The notes: generated from the sequence alone by a model not told the origin. A stretch of DNA of 64,000 nt from JACKBC01 sp041391125 (GCA_041391125.1 JAWKON010000003.1:195022-259021), one strand, 5' to 3'; counted from the stretch's first letter, positions 17,273-26,391 are shown. Translations and numbers: made by a program.

Positions 17273-17499
17273 TCTGCTTTATCCTTTCTTTTCGCCAAAA
17301 ACAGTTCCATTTGCTCAATTATGGCACAAAAACGGACTTTTTCCAACCATTTTGCCAACTCGGCGGCATTTCCTCGTTAGTTCTTGTTGCGAAACGTTTT
17401 TCCCAACGTAAAGGGCGTAAAGAATCGTGAAGGCCTCTCGAGGTATTCTTGGCGAAGCTTTGCGTTTTTGGCGGTAAAAATCAACTTTCGCAACAGAAA

Positions 17500-19173
17500 C
17501 TAGTTAATGAGTGGTTCCATCTCCGGCGCGAGTTCTTGCATATGGCTTTTGCGGTTTTCCACGGCAGCTTTCACAAAGGCGCTAAAGAGTGGATGCGGCT
17601 TGTTGGGGCGGCTCTTAAACTCCGGGTGAAATTGACTGCCCATCATAAATGGATGATCCGCCAACTCTGAGATTTCCACCAAGCGGCCATCGGGTGATAG
17701 CCCGCTAAAAATCAGGCCATTCTGCTCCAGCAAAGTACGAAATTGGTTGTTAAATTCAAAACGATGGCGATGCCGTTCGTAGATGACGCTGCCATCACCC
17801 GCCGCCTGATATGCCTGCATGGCTTTAGTATTGGGCTGCAAATGGCATTCGTAAACGCCCAGCCGCATGGTGCCGCCCATATCGGCTATGTCACGCTGAT
17901 CGGGCATCAAATCAATAATCGGGTATTCAGTGGCAATATCAAACTCTGTACTATTCGGTTCGTCGCTATCAAAAATCTTGCGCGCCAACTCAATGCACAT
18001 CACCTGCATTCCCAAACAGAGGCCCAAGTAGGGTGTCTTGGTCTCGCGCGCATAGCGGGCCGCGGCCACTTTGCCCTCAATACCGCGATAGCCGAAGCCG
18101 CCGGGCACCACAATCCCATCTACCTGATTGAGTCTGTCTACATTGCGGCCGCGTTCCAGATCTTCAGAGCTGATCCAGTCGATTTCAACATCCCAACCTG
18201 CGGCTACGCCAGCATGCATAAGTGCTTCTTTTACACTGAAATATGCATCTTCCAATTCAATATATTTACCCACCAAGCCGATGCGCAAAATGGGTTTTTC
18301 GCGCCGCGTCTCTTGCACAAACTTTTTCCAGTTCGCCAGGCCTTTTTGCGGATCATGCGTGGTAATCAGCTTGAGATGACCTGTCAACCAATCGCCCAAT
18401 CCGGCATCCTCTAAACTAAGCGGTACATCATATATCGTATCGGCTGTCACCAGCGGAATAACGGCGCTTTGCTCCACATCGCAGAAGAGAGCGACCTTGG
18501 CCAGCACATCTTCTTCCACGGCATGGTCGCTGCGCAGCACTACCACATCCGGTTGCAGGCCGATGCCGCGCAACTCGCGCACACTGTGCTGGGTAGGCTT
18601 TGTCTTTAACTCTTTGCTGGCCGCAATATAGGGCAACCAGGTCACGTGTACATAGAGCGTGTTTTCGCGGCCGACGTCCTTACGCATTTGGCGGATGGCT
18701 TCAAGAAAAGGTAACCCTTCAATGTCGCCCACGGTGCCGCCAATTTCCACCATCACCACATCGGCATGGGACGTACGCGCGACTAATCCAATCCGGCGTT
18801 TGATCTCGTTGGTCACATGCGGAATCACCTGGATGGTGCCGCCTAAATAGTCGCCACGCCGCTCCTGGTTGATCACAAAGTTATAGATCTGCCCACTGGT
18901 CACATTGCTCAATTTGGTAAGGTTTTCATCAACAAAACGCTCATAATGACCCAAATCCAAATCCGTTTCGGCGCCATCTTCGGTTACAAAAACCTCGCCA
19001 TGTTGATACGGTGACATTGTGCCTGGGTCCACATTCAAATAGGGATCGAGCTTCATTGTGGCCACACGTACGCCACGCGCAGTGAGAATGCGTCCAATGG
19101 AAGCCACCGTGACGCCTTTACCCAATCCCGAGACGACGCCACCGGTCACAAAGATATATTTTGCTGTGGTCAT
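17500..19173 (-). CDS. pyrG: CTP synthase
   Basis: 557 residues. It makes CTP from UTP using ATP and glutamine. The N-terminal amidoligase domain begins with KYIFVTGGVVSGLGKG (P-loop-like) and contains MKLDPYLNVDPGTMSP and GGTVGDIEGLPF. The C-terminal class I glutamine amidotransferase domain has the nucleophile cysteine in YLGLCLGMQ and the catalytic His/Glu in SQFHPEFKSRP. All key motifs are intact. It is transcribed alone between yebC-ruvC and the sigma-factor pair; the 227 bp between it and yebC contain no gene. Confidence 0.98.
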   Translation of the reverse strand: MTTAKYIFVTGGVVSGLGKGVTVASIGRILTARGVRVATMKLDPYLNVDPGTMSPYQHGEVFVTEDGAETDLDLGHYERFVDENLTKLSNVTSGQIYNFVINQERRGDYLGGTIQVIPHVTNEIKRRIGLVARTSHADVVMVEIGGTVGDIEGLPFLEAIRQMRKDVGRENTLYVHVTWLPYIAASKELKTKPTQHSVRELRGIGLQPDVVVLRSDHAVEEDVLAKVALFCDVEQSAVIPLVTADTIYDVPLSLEDAGLGDWLTGHLKLITTHDPQKGLANWKKFVQETRREKPILRIGLVGKYIELEDAYFSVKEALMHAGVAAGWDVEIDWISSEDLERGRNVDRLNQVDGIVVPGGFGYRGIEGKVAAARYARETKTPYLGLCLGMQVMCIELARKIFDSDEPNSTEFDIATEYPIIDLMPDQRDIADMGGTMRLGVYECHLQPNTKAMQAYQAAGDGSVIYERHRHRFEFNNQFRTLLEQNGLIFSGLSPDGRLVEISELADHPFMMGSQFHPEFKSRPNKPHPLFSAFVKAAVENRKSHMQELAPEMEPLIN

Positions 19174-19238
19174 TAGAAATTACTCTCCTTATGTATTTGG
19201 GAAATCATCAAAACTGAATCATTGTATTATGGACATTC

Positions 19239-19300
19239 GCCCAAACAAAAAAGAGACAGAGGCAGCGATTCCGCTGCCTCTGTCTCTTTTTTGTTTGGGC
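19239..19300. terminator. Very long terminator hairpin (29-bp perfect stem)
   Basis: Arms 19239-19267 and 19272-19300 pair perfectly around an ATTC loop, and both arms carry runs of A or T (AAAAAA/TTTTTT). It can terminate the sigma-factor operon on the minus strand and lies just upstream of pyrG. With the one-base correction proposed for the preceding gene, it starts 2 bases after that gene's stop codon. Confidence 0.85.
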
Positions 19301-19302
19301 TG

Positions 19303-19739
19303 TCAATTAGGGAGGCGAATGCCTCCGTTGAATGTATTAATTTTGATCTGCCAGTTGGATGCGTCCCCCTGGCCTGTTGCGGCGCCCAGGGCACTGATGC
19401 GCCCGCTATCGCTTGAGGCGGACTTAGAGATAAGAGTGGTCCACTAATCCCATTGATGGTCGATGTTATTATAAGTACACCAGACATCCCAAATCCTAAA
19501 AACATCATTGGTAGGGTCAATTGGAGATGACGTACAAAATGGAGAAGTCGGGAGAGCCACGTTCCTACAAAGTTGGGGGTGGCCACTGTTTGAGAACTGA
19601 TTGATGGAATGAGCGTTTGCGTTACTTCGGCGAGAAGCCGGCTCTGCAACATAACTTTTAATTCGGTAGGCACAGGAAGGGATGGAAGCTGTTCACGGAA
19701 CAGCCTATAAAGTTCTTGCTCGTTTAAATGTACAGACAT
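19303..19739 (-). CDS. Single-pass membrane protein paired with an ECF sigma factor (frame corrected near 19435)
   Basis: Starts 3 bp after the sigma-factor stop, so the two are surely co-transcribed. The N-terminal part (about 1-80) is helical, with LNEQELYRLFREQLPSLPVP; one membrane segment follows (about 75-97, LTLPMMFLGFGMSGVLIITS). As read uncorrected, the frame runs on through the terminator hairpin to 19227, giving a senseless tail. Shifting one base near 19435 gives a plausible tail (SDSGRISALGAATGQGD, then INTFNGGIRLPN) with a stop at 19303. Position and topology fit an anti-sigma factor, but no zinc-binding HxxxCxxC motif is visible, so this role is inferred. Confidence 0.6.
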
Positions 19740-19742
19740 TAA

Positions 19743-20261
19743 TTACCTGAAATCACTATCGCTATTGAGATACTTTTCTAACCGGACACGCGCCCGGCTC
19801 AGCAAAGACTCCGTTCCCTTGTATGTACGTCCCATGATATCCGCAATCTCCGTTACGCTAAACCCTTCAGAGTAGCGTAAGACTAGAGCTTGTCGTTCTT
19901 GCTCCGGCATAAGGGCCAACGCTTCTGTAAGCTCCATTCTTTGCTGGTGCGACTCGGACACCGACATACTTTCCGGGAGTTCATCCACTGCTTTGTGCTT
20001 GCGCCAGTAATCTGCAATTTTGCGACGCGCCAGAGAAAATAAAAACGTCTTTAGCGTAGCATTTTTACCGTCGAAATTGTCAATTGCGCGCGGGGCCGCC
20101 ATCCAAGTATCCTGCAAAATATCTTCGACATCAGATGCATCATAGATATTATTACGCCGGATGAAGTTATATAGCGGCTGCGTGTACATTTCGCACAATT
20201 CAGACCATGCAGCTTGTTCCTTACTTTGCAAGCGCCGTAGGAGAACATCTTCAGAACTCAA
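19743..20261 (-). CDS. ECF-type RNA polymerase sigma factor
   Basis: 172 residues, the usual ECF length. Sigma region 2 (about 20-85) includes DVEDILQDTWMAAPRAI and LKTFLFSLARRKIADYWRK. Region 4 (about 112-165) has LMPEQERQALVLRYSEGFSVTEIADIMGRTYKGTESLLSRARVRL, with its helix-turn-helix. It should direct a stress or envelope regulon under control of the membrane protein encoded next. The upstream 460 bp are gene-free and presumably carry its promoter, which may be autoregulated. Confidence 0.94.
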   Translation of the reverse strand: MSSEDVLLRRLQSKEQAAWSELCEMYTQPLYNFIRRNNIYDASDVEDILQDTWMAAPRAIDNFDGKNATLKTFLFSLARRKIADYWRKHKAVDELPESMSVSESHQQRMELTEALALMPEQERQALVLRYSEGFSVTEIADIMGRTYKGTESLLSRARVRLEKYLNSDSDFR

Positions 20262-20737
20262 GATGACCTCCTGCTATTCCATTTAATCGCTTGCATTCTG
20301 CGATTCCTTCGTCGGAAAAGTTGCATAAACATATGGGGGTGTGATAAGCGCACCAATAAAACCCACGGCCTAGAGGCGCCATATCCAATGCCGAGTGGGA
20401 AGATTGGCGTAAAATGTTGACTAGTGTATTATGCACGAACAATTGGCCCTGAAATTGTCAAGACCGCGATGAGGCTGCGACAGAAATACTACAATTAATA
20501 GACGGTTTGTAACTTTAAAGGTAACTACTCAAGTACTTGAGGGCCGGACTTGTCGAAGCCCGACATTATCTTCGATATCCTAGGCGTCCAACTTGTTGGG
20601 TCGCTTGAGCGCTCGAACACCGGCTGATTAGTTACCTTTGAAGCCAATTTATGGCTAAAATTTAGTCAAAATATATATGACCCTGTTCTGTGATGCTATG
20701 AATTAGATCACATAGGTCGAATCGATTGCGCTATACT
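20262..20737. repeat. Gene-free region with an inverted-repeat element (20517-20639)
   Basis: AAAGGTAACTA at 20517-20527 and its exact complement at 20629-20639 bound a 123-bp element that contains GACTTGTCGAAG, a variant of the REP core found elsewhere in the window. The rest of the stretch holds the upstream region of the sigma factor and of alr and no recognisable gene. Confidence 0.55.
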
Positions 20738-21910
20738 ATGCATGAATCCAGTTATCCTCTCCGACCTACCTGGCTCGAAATCAATGCGGATGCAATTGCC
20801 AGTAATGTTAAACAGCTTCGGCGTCATCTTGCTCCAAACTGTGAGCTGATGGCCGTGGTCAAAGCGAATGCTTATGGACACGGCGCTATCGGCGTGGCCA
20901 AGACCGTCTTGAAGGCCGGCGCCTCACGTCTGGCCGTAGCGACTCTGTCCGAAGCGATTGAATTGCGCTTGAGCGGTATTCAGGCTCCCATTTTGGTGCT
21001 GGGTTATACGCCCACTCGACTTGCTTCAGAAGCCATTCAGCACCGAATTACGCTCACCGTATATGATCTAGAGAACGTCATGGCGCTTCAACAAGCGAGC
21101 GTCACCGCAAATCAATCCGCCATCGTTCACGTCAAGATCAATACTGGCATGAATCGGCTGGGGCTTTCCACCCAAGATGCACCGCCATTTTTGCACGCTA
21201 TTCAGAACTGCACATCGGTCAAAGTGGAAGGTATCTTCACCCACTTTGCTACTTCAGACCTAGCTGACAAAAGCTTTGCCAACCTGCAATTTCGCCGTTT
21301 CACTGACTTGCTTGATCTACTGGCACAGACTGGATTATGTCCTCCGATTGCACATGTTGCCAATTCCGCCGCCATCCTTACCATGCCGCATACGCATTTG
21401 CAGATGGTGCGCGCAGGCATTGCGCTTTATGGCTTGCACCCAGATGCGGAACAGACCCGCCTGCCAGAAACCTTTCAACCCGCCCTAACCTGGAAAGCAC
21501 AAATTGCTCATCTTTTAAATATACAGCCAGGTGATTCCATTAGTTACGGGCAAGAATATGTGGCGAATCAGCCAACGACAGTAGCGGTTATGCCGGTGGG
21601 ATATGCGGATGGATTCCCTCGCACAGTACATAATTGGCAGCACGTATTGATCGCAGGCCAGACGGCGCCCATCATTGGCAGAATCTGTATGGACCAGACA
21701 ATGGTTGATGTCACACGCATTGTGATGCACCACGGTTCACTTGCACAAGGTGATGAAATTGTTCTGATTGGGCGCCAGGGAACTGCCGAGATTTCTGTGG
21801 ATGAAATTGCACGACGTCTGCAGACCAATAATTATGACGTTGTAAGTCGAATATTGTCACGCATTCCTCGCATATTCGTTGATCAAGAGAATCATTATGT
21901 CTCGCCCTAA
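20738..21910 (+). CDS. alr: Alanine racemase
   Basis: 390 residues from the ATG at 20738; an upstream TTG is less likely. This PLP enzyme makes D-alanine for peptidoglycan. The PLP lysine is K42 in AVVKANAYGHGA. The second catalytic base tyrosine is expected in DSISYGQEYVA, followed by GYADGFPR, and the GRICMDQTMVDVT stretch near the C-terminus is typical. No good ribosome site is visible before the ATG. A TATACT directly abuts the start codon, but I would not call it a promoter. The gene works upstream of ddl and murF, which lie 30-40 kb away. Confidence 0.97.
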   Translation: MHESSYPLRPTWLEINADAIASNVKQLRRHLAPNCELMAVVKANAYGHGAIGVAKTVLKAGASRLAVATLSEAIELRLSGIQAPILVLGYTPTRLASEAIQHRITLTVYDLENVMALQQASVTANQSAIVHVKINTGMNRLGLSTQDAPPFLHAIQNCTSVKVEGIFTHFATSDLADKSFANLQFRRFTDLLDLLAQTGLCPPIAHVANSAAILTMPHTHLQMVRAGIALYGLHPDAEQTRLPETFQPALTWKAQIAHLLNIQPGDSISYGQEYVANQPTTVAVMPVGYADGFPRTVHNWQHVLIAGQTAPIIGRICMDQTMVDVTRIVMHHGSLAQGDEIVLIGRQGTAEISVDEIARRLQTNNYDVVSRILSRIPRIFVDQENHYVSP

Positions 21911-21926
21911 CCGGCTGAATCAACAG

Positions 21927-21963
21927 AAAAAGCCACTTTACCCGCCAATGTAAAGTGGCTTTG
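21927..21963 (+). terminator. Terminator after alr
   Basis: GCCACTTTAC (21932-21941) pairs with 21950-21959 around an 8-base loop, with AAAAA on the left and TTT on the right. It begins 17 bp after the alr stop. Confidence 0.75.
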
Positions 21964-21965
21964 CG

Positions 21966-22290
21966 TAAACAGCATATACCTTAGCTCTACCATCGGGGAA
22001 AATGGCAACCATGTTATATCTAAGGATACGTTGCTATTTTCTCGTCAATGAGAACTATACGTATATCAAACGCAATATTTGATACGAGATTTACTTGATC
22101 GATTGTGGATGAGAGTAGAGCATTTTCTCACCCTGGGACTGCAAAATATACTTGCGGTTGGCATACATGAAAAGGGTTGCACCTGATGCGAGCCGAGTGG
22201 TCGATTTTCATCTATGACAGAGCCAAGTATAAACAGGTGACTTAATTCTGCAGTGAATTATGTAGTCACAATTTGTGCAGCCGTTCAGTA
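21966..22290. other. Gene-free stretch between alr and rpsT
   Basis: About 325 bp between convergent genes. A short hairpin near 22057 (GTATATCAAA against TTTGATAC) is the only structure I note. No ORF with a credible start or homology was found. Confidence 0.4.
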
Positions 22291-22312
22291 AAACGCCCGC
22301 TTTTTCAAGCGG
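22291..22312 (-). terminator. Short terminator hairpin overlapping the rpsT stop codon
   Basis: On the minus strand, CCGCTT-GAAA-AAGCGG is followed by GCGTTTTACTG. The TGA stop of rpsT lies at the edge of the loop. The T-run is short, so termination may be partial. Confidence 0.5.
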
Positions 22313-22568
22313 TTGCTTTGTTGAGCGCCTTTATCAGGCGGCTCTTGCGGCGCGCCGCGTTATTTTTATGAATAACGCCCTTGCTGACCGAGCGGTCGAG
22401 GGCAACGATGGCGTCTTGCACTGCTTCTGCAGCCGAAGCATCTCCTGCATCAATCAGCGTGCGCGCCTTCTTAACCGCCGTACGGGTACCGCCACGCGCC
22501 ACTCGGTTGCGCTCGCGCCGCTTTAAGCTCTGCTTGATGCGTTTCTCTGCCGATTTGATGTTTGCCAT
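22305..22568 (-). CDS. rpsT: 30S ribosomal protein S20
   Basis: 87 residues, highly basic. It starts ANIKSAEKRIKQSLKRRERNR and contains SKGVIHKNNAARRKSRL, the two conserved S20 segments. It binds 16S rRNA in the small subunit. It is a lone gene on the minus strand, as S20 usually is. Confidence 0.97.
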   Translation of the reverse strand: MANIKSAEKRIKQSLKRRERNRVARGGTRTAVKKARTLIDAGDASAAEAVQDAIVALDRSVSKGVIHKNNAARRKSRLIKALNKATA

Positions 22569-22665
22569 GCTAGCTCTTCCTTAAAATTCCCTAATAAACA
22601 AAGAAATAAGAACATCCAATCCAAAAGTTCAATCTACAAACAATAATTATAACAAAGAGATTACG

Positions 22666-23307
22666 CTATGTCGAATTTTTATTGCGGCTGATTGACTTAA
22701 TTTGTGTAGGCGTTCCGGCTATCTCTTGCATGGCCTCGTCCACAATGGGATAGGCAAACAGAACCGACGCCACTCCAAAGAGCGCCCCCGTAACCGTGCG
22801 CAGCCACCAATTGCTTTGATGCAAATTCAAAAGCTGGGCGCCGCCATCGACCGCCATAGGAATAGTCAAAATTACAAAGAGCTTCCAACCAATCTGCCCG
22901 CGTGCGCGCCGAAATAAGGCAAAAATCAAACCGGCTACAAAAATGGAGCCATAAATCGCCACATCGCGTTCACAGATGGCCACTTTGTATCCCGCCTCTG
23001 CCGAACCAATAAATTGTCGCTGTTCCAACAGGCCAAGCCGCGGCGGCAACCCCATGCTTTCGAGATCGGGCAAAGATGGAACCACAGAATGACCAAAGAG
23101 AAAATAACTGTGATCAGGCAACTGATGGCACGCATATGAGTAGGCGGCATAAATGTAGCGGGCCGGTCCGACCCAGCCCCAATGCATAAAAAGCGGCGCT
23201 AGAAGAGGGATGATCACATAGAGCCCCCAAGCCGCGCTAAAAAGCGCCAGCCAATGCCGCGCCACCCAATGCACCAGCCTATCAGCCCCATTCCCATCAG
23301 TTTTCAT
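22666..23307 (-). CDS. DUF2085-family membrane protein
   Basis: 213 residues from the ATG at 23307; the longer form would need a TTG. About four membrane segments. The conserved DUF2085 features are present: YACHQLPDHSYFLFG after the first helices, VAICERDVAIYGSIFVAG in the middle, and PMAVDGGAQL in the third helix. The function of the family is not established; the CHQ and CxR motifs suggest a metal or redox role. It sits just downstream of the ccdA/glutaredoxin genes on the same strand, a possible functional link to cytochrome biogenesis. Confidence 0.82.
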   Translation of the reverse strand: MKTDGNGADRLVHWVARHWLALFSAAWGLYVIIPLLAPLFMHWGWVGPARYIYAAYSYACHQLPDHSYFLFGHSVVPSLPDLESMGLPPRLGLLEQRQFIGSAEAGYKVAICERDVAIYGSIFVAGLIFALFRRARGQIGWKLFVILTIPMAVDGGAQLLNLHQSNWWLRTVTGALFGVASVLFAYPIVDEAMQEIAGTPTQIKSISRNKNST

Positions 23308-23388
23308 ATCACTCTTTTGAATCTTGTCGTCACACGACAAACGCGCCTGCTTATGTCTGGCCCAAAGCCGTAGGGGGATTTTACATGC

Positions 23389-23631
23389 CTATGCCAAATG
23401 TGTCCGCAGCGCATACATGTCAATGGGCGCGTAAAAGAGCGGCCCATCCTCGACATCCACCACCGGGATCAAATAGCGAAACAGATCATACAGTTCTGCA
23501 TCTTCCTCAATATTCTGCTCAAAAAAAAGAAAGCCGACTTCTGGCTGAAGCGCCAGCAAATCGGCTTTGACTTCTTCACAGAGATGGCAACCCGGCTTTG
23601 AATAAAGCGTTAGCCGTTTTTGCATAACCAT
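23389..23631 (-). CDS. Glutaredoxin-like/thioredoxin-fold protein
   Basis: About 80 residues from the ATG at 23631, which overlaps the end of the ccdA-like gene by a few bases. It has the redox motif KPGCHLCEEVK (CxxC) at its N-terminus and the cis-proline region IPVVDVEDG, as in short glutaredoxin family proteins (DUF836 type). There is no signal peptide, so it acts in the cytoplasm. Tight coupling with a CcdA-like electron carrier suggests that it delivers electrons to or receives them from it. Confidence 0.85.
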   Translation of the reverse strand: MVMQKRLTLYSKPGCHLCEEVKADLLALQPEVGFLFFEQNIEEDAELYDLFRYLIPVVDVEDGPLFYAPIDMYALRTHLA

Positions 23632-23635
23632 CAAG

Positions 23636-24583
23636 CTACCGGGTGTTGAGCGAGGCGCCGCTGAGATAGCCAATGTAAGCGGGCACCAGCGGCAGCACGC
23701 ACGGGCTTAGAAAACTTAATATACCGGCCACGAAAGCCAAGGGCGCTGCGCTCAAAACATTTACATTATATAGGCCCAAGGCTTCCATACCGAAGATGCC
23801 CGATACTACAGTGTCCAGCTCTAGTATCCAATCGGTTAAAAATGTGAACTGCGTCGTGAGCAGCGCCAATTCATCTCGCCACAACAAGATTGCCACCGTA
23901 ATCAAAAAAAGCCCGCTCAGTACGCTACTGATGGTCGTGTATCGATTCAGTTTACGCAACAGCCTCGTGGCTGCGCCAAAGGCCACACCTGTCAATAGAA
24001 AAGGGATTCCCAAGCCAATACTGTATATAGCTAGCAGAATTGCGCCCTGGACAACTGTGGCGCCATCACTGGCCAAGAACAGAATGCTACCTAAGATCGG
24101 GCCAATGCAAGCGGTCCATCCGGCCCCGAAACTAATACCAATCAAAACGCTGCTAAGATAACCCCATTCTCGATTGACTTGATGCATATCGACGACACGC
24201 CGTTCTGTATAAAGCAAAATGTTAAAGAAGTCGAGAATTTTGACCAACGGCGCTAATGCAGGGTTGTTCTGCAAGACCGATCGCTCGTTGATATAATGGA
24301 CGATCCGTCGAAAAACTCCTAGTGTCGCCAGCCCAAAAATGAAAACTAAAATAGCGCCGGCTTGTCGCAGAAAGGTTTCCACGTTATAGATGTCTCGGGA
24401 ACTATTCTGTCCCAAAAAACCGACTGCTGAACCTAATAATGTAAAAATGAGGCCAAAACCAAATACAAAGGCCAGTGCATGTAAAAAAATCGTCGAGCGC
24501 GCAACTTCACCGCCCGCCTTAGACACGCCTTGCCCACGTGGCGCCATTGACCCCGCCGCCGTTGGATTAACCATCTGTCCCAT
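23636..24583 (-). CDS. ccdA: CcdA/DsbD-type thiol-disulfide membrane transporter with permuted segment order
   Basis: 315 residues in one frame. CcdA passes electrons across the membrane to keep apocytochrome cysteines reduced. In typical CcdA the first membrane segment is ..FLSPCVLPLVPAY.., followed by a loop and HALAFV... Here the protein starts with a short polar segment and STIFLHALAFVFGFG (segment 2), runs through GISFGAGWTACIGPILG with C159 (segment 4) and further helices, and only at the C-terminus has AGILSFLSPCVLPLVPAYIG with C295 (segment 1). Both redox cysteines are kept. An in-frame stop lies a few codons upstream of the ATG and AAGGA precedes it, so the N-terminus is real. The order is circularly permuted. 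Confidence 0.85.
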   Translation of the reverse strand: MGQMVNPTAAGSMAPRGQGVSKAGGEVARSTIFLHALAFVFGFGLIFTLLGSAVGFLGQNSSRDIYNVETFLRQAGAILVFIFGLATLGVFRRIVHYINERSVLQNNPALAPLVKILDFFNILLYTERRVVDMHQVNREWGYLSSVLIGISFGAGWTACIGPILGSILFLASDGATVVQGAILLAIYSIGLGIPFLLTGVAFGAATRLLRKLNRYTTISSVLSGLFLITVAILLWRDELALLTTQFTFLTDWILELDTVVSGIFGMEALGLYNVNVLSAAPLAFVAGILSFLSPCVLPLVPAYIGYLSGASLNTR

Positions 24584-24735
24584 ATTGAATATCCTTATGA
24601 CTCAACAAAACACTCGGCCCTTACTGCACATGACCCGCGCCATCACTTTAATCCCGCCCGCGCAAATCAACTGTAAGTTTTACTACGCAAAAGATGAGAA
24701 TCAGGTTAATATCCAATGCCCCATCACGCGCTCTT

Positions 24736-24775
24736 CATTACCCGCCACTCGCCACCCGCCACCCGCTCACTTTCC
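24736..24775. repeat. CCCGCCAC direct-repeat tract
   Basis: Short near-tandem units of the type CCCGCCAC/TCGCCACC lie between ccmD and the ccdA-like gene. The same unit occurs on both strands at 37525-37596. The tract does not encode protein in a plausible way. Confidence 0.55.
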
Positions 24776-24913
24776 GCGCGCCAACTTCTCTTGCACCAGT
24801 TCTTCCAGCATCTGCACATCCTGCTCCAATTTACGCTGGCGCAAACTCATAAAGAGCGCGTAAACGGTCACCAACAGCCAAACGATAATAAATGCAGCCA
24901 CTAAATAGCCCAT
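24767..24913 (-). CDS. ccmD: CcmD-like small membrane protein
   Basis: 48 residues from an ATG that overlaps the ccmC stop by one base (TAATG). One membrane segment (about residues 3-24, YLVAAFIIVWLLVTVYALFM) is followed by a charged helical tail (LRQRKLEQDVQMLEELVQEKL). Size, topology and position right after ccmC fit CcmD, which connects the CcmABC transporter with CcmE. Sequence conservation in CcmD is weak, so the call rests mainly on context. Confidence 0.8.
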   Translation of the reverse strand: MGYLVAAFIIVWLLVTVYALFMSLRQRKLEQDVQMLEELVQEKLARGK

Positions 24914-25662
24914 TATTCCAGTTCCTCTCGTAGTTCTTCCAGTCGGTCCTCCAACTGCAATTGCCGCCAGCGCTGGATCATCAAGGCGCAAAACAACAAC
25001 GTAAAGCTGATGAAGGCAATCATAATCGTTTGCCCCATGGTGGCGCCCACATTGCCCACATTGCCCTGAGCATCGGGGTTGCTGCCGTTCCACACAATCG
25101 GATGGATCGAGCGGAACCAGCGCGCGCTGTAGTAAGTAAGCGGAACCGTTAAAAAGGCAAAAAGCGCATAAATATTGCCAAAAAGCGCCCGCGTGCGCCG
25201 ATTATCAATGCCGTTGCGGAAGAGTAAATAGGCCACGTAAATCAGAATCGTAATGGTGGCTGTGGTCAGCCGCGGATCCCACGTCCAATAGGTGTTCCAC
25301 GTGGGGCGCGCCCAGATAGCGCCGCAAATCGTCAGCCCGATCCCAAAGAGGGTGGCCACTTCTACGCTGGCCTGAGTCACCCTGTCCCACTCCAGGTGGC
25401 GCGTGATCAGATACATAATGCTGCCGATTAGCGACACGAGAAAACCCGCCATCGCGCCAAAGATGCAGCCCATGTGAATATAAAAAATGCGCTGCGCAAT
25501 TTGCTCCGTGCCAGCTAGATTGGTGGCCGATTTGGCGTAGATCAGCGCCGCCCATACAAATGCAGCCATGCCCACCACCGCCAACACATTGAACGCCAAC
25601 AATACATAATTGCCAAACGCCACCGGTCGGCCGCGGCCTTGTGATAAAGTTGCACTGCTCAT
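24913..25662 (-). CDS. ccmC: Heme handling protein CcmC
   Basis: 249 residues from the ATG at 25662, with GGGAGG 9 bases upstream; an earlier ATG at 25671 overlaps ccmB. Six membrane segments. The periplasmic heme-binding tryptophan-rich motif appears as WNTYWTWDPRLT, preceded by the conserved IHMG histidine and followed by HPIVW with the second conserved histidine. CcmC presents heme to CcmE. It lies in the order ccmA-B-C-D on the minus strand. Confidence 0.95.
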   Translation of the reverse strand: MSSATLSQGRGRPVAFGNYVLLAFNVLAVVGMAAFVWAALIYAKSATNLAGTEQIAQRIFYIHMGCIFGAMAGFLVSLIGSIMYLITRHLEWDRVTQASVEVATLFGIGLTICGAIWARPTWNTYWTWDPRLTTATITILIYVAYLLFRNGIDNRRTRALFGNIYALFAFLTVPLTYYSARWFRSIHPIVWNGSNPDAQGNVGNVGATMGQTIMIAFISFTLLFCALMIQRWRQLQLEDRLEELREELE

Positions 25663-25663
25663 G

Positions 25664-26387
25664 TTACACATCCTCCCAGATTAGATCAAAGACCATATAG
25701 GCAATCACCACAAAAATAAGGTCATAGGTAGCCAACATTAGCAGCCAGTGATCAAAGTCGCCAAACTCGCGATTGTTTAAGACCAGCGCCGTCAATCCCA
25801 CGCCGGCCACAAAGAGCGGCATCATCACCGGCAACAGCAGAATCGGCAACATCGATTCACGCGCCCGCACGCTCACCGTCAGCGCCGCAAAGAGCGTACC
25901 CACAAACACATAGCCCAATATGCCCAAAAACAGCCCCACCAGAATCCACAGCCGGAACAGATTGATGTCAAAAATAATCAATATAATGGGGAGCACCAAA
26001 ATCTGCGTGACCAATATAAATAGAAAATTGGCCAGCACTTTGCCAAAATAGACGGCGCTGCGGTCCATGGGCGCCAGCAGCAGCGCGGCCAGGCTGCCTT
26101 TATCTACTTCAGCGCCAAAGCTGCGATTCAACCCCAGCACCCCCGCAAAAAGCAGAATTCCCCACAGCACGCCCGGCACAATCAGATCCATGCGCGGGAC
26201 TAGATCAAAAGCCAGCCCAAAGATGACCACCGCCAACACGCTAAACGCCGACATGGCCCCAATTGCCTCGCGGGCGCAGTTCGGTTTGCAGCTCTTTGCG
26301 CAATATGCCAAAGCTTGCGAAAATAAGCCGCACGCCGCCTTCCGTGCGCATCTGCGCCGGGTGTTCAGAAATATGCGAGGTGATCAT
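25664..26387 (-). CDS. ccmB: Heme exporter membrane subunit CcmB (one frameshift near 26265)
   Basis: Restored length is about 240 residues. It starts at the ATG at 26387, 5 bp after the ccmA stop. The first 43 residues, ending ILRKELQTELR, are in one frame; the remaining 200, from REAIGAMSAFSVLAVVIFG, are in another. Removing one C from the CCC at about 26265-26270 joins them exactly where CcmB proteins have the conserved KxLxxELRxxE-A motif. Six hydrophobic segments follow. CcmB is the permease of the CcmAB ABC complex that drives release of holo-CcmE. The shift looks like a sequencing error. Confidence 0.88.
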
Positions 26388-26391
26388 CCAA

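Noticed and set aside
19227..19302. C-terminal 25 residues of the sigma-partner frame as read without correction
   Set aside because: They are encoded by the arms of a perfect 29-bp terminator hairpin. A one-base correction gives a natural stop at 19303.
20732..20737. TATACT directly before the alr start codon as a leaderless promoter
   Set aside because: A start site 6-7 bases downstream would fall inside the gene after the ATG, and no -35 partner is visible.
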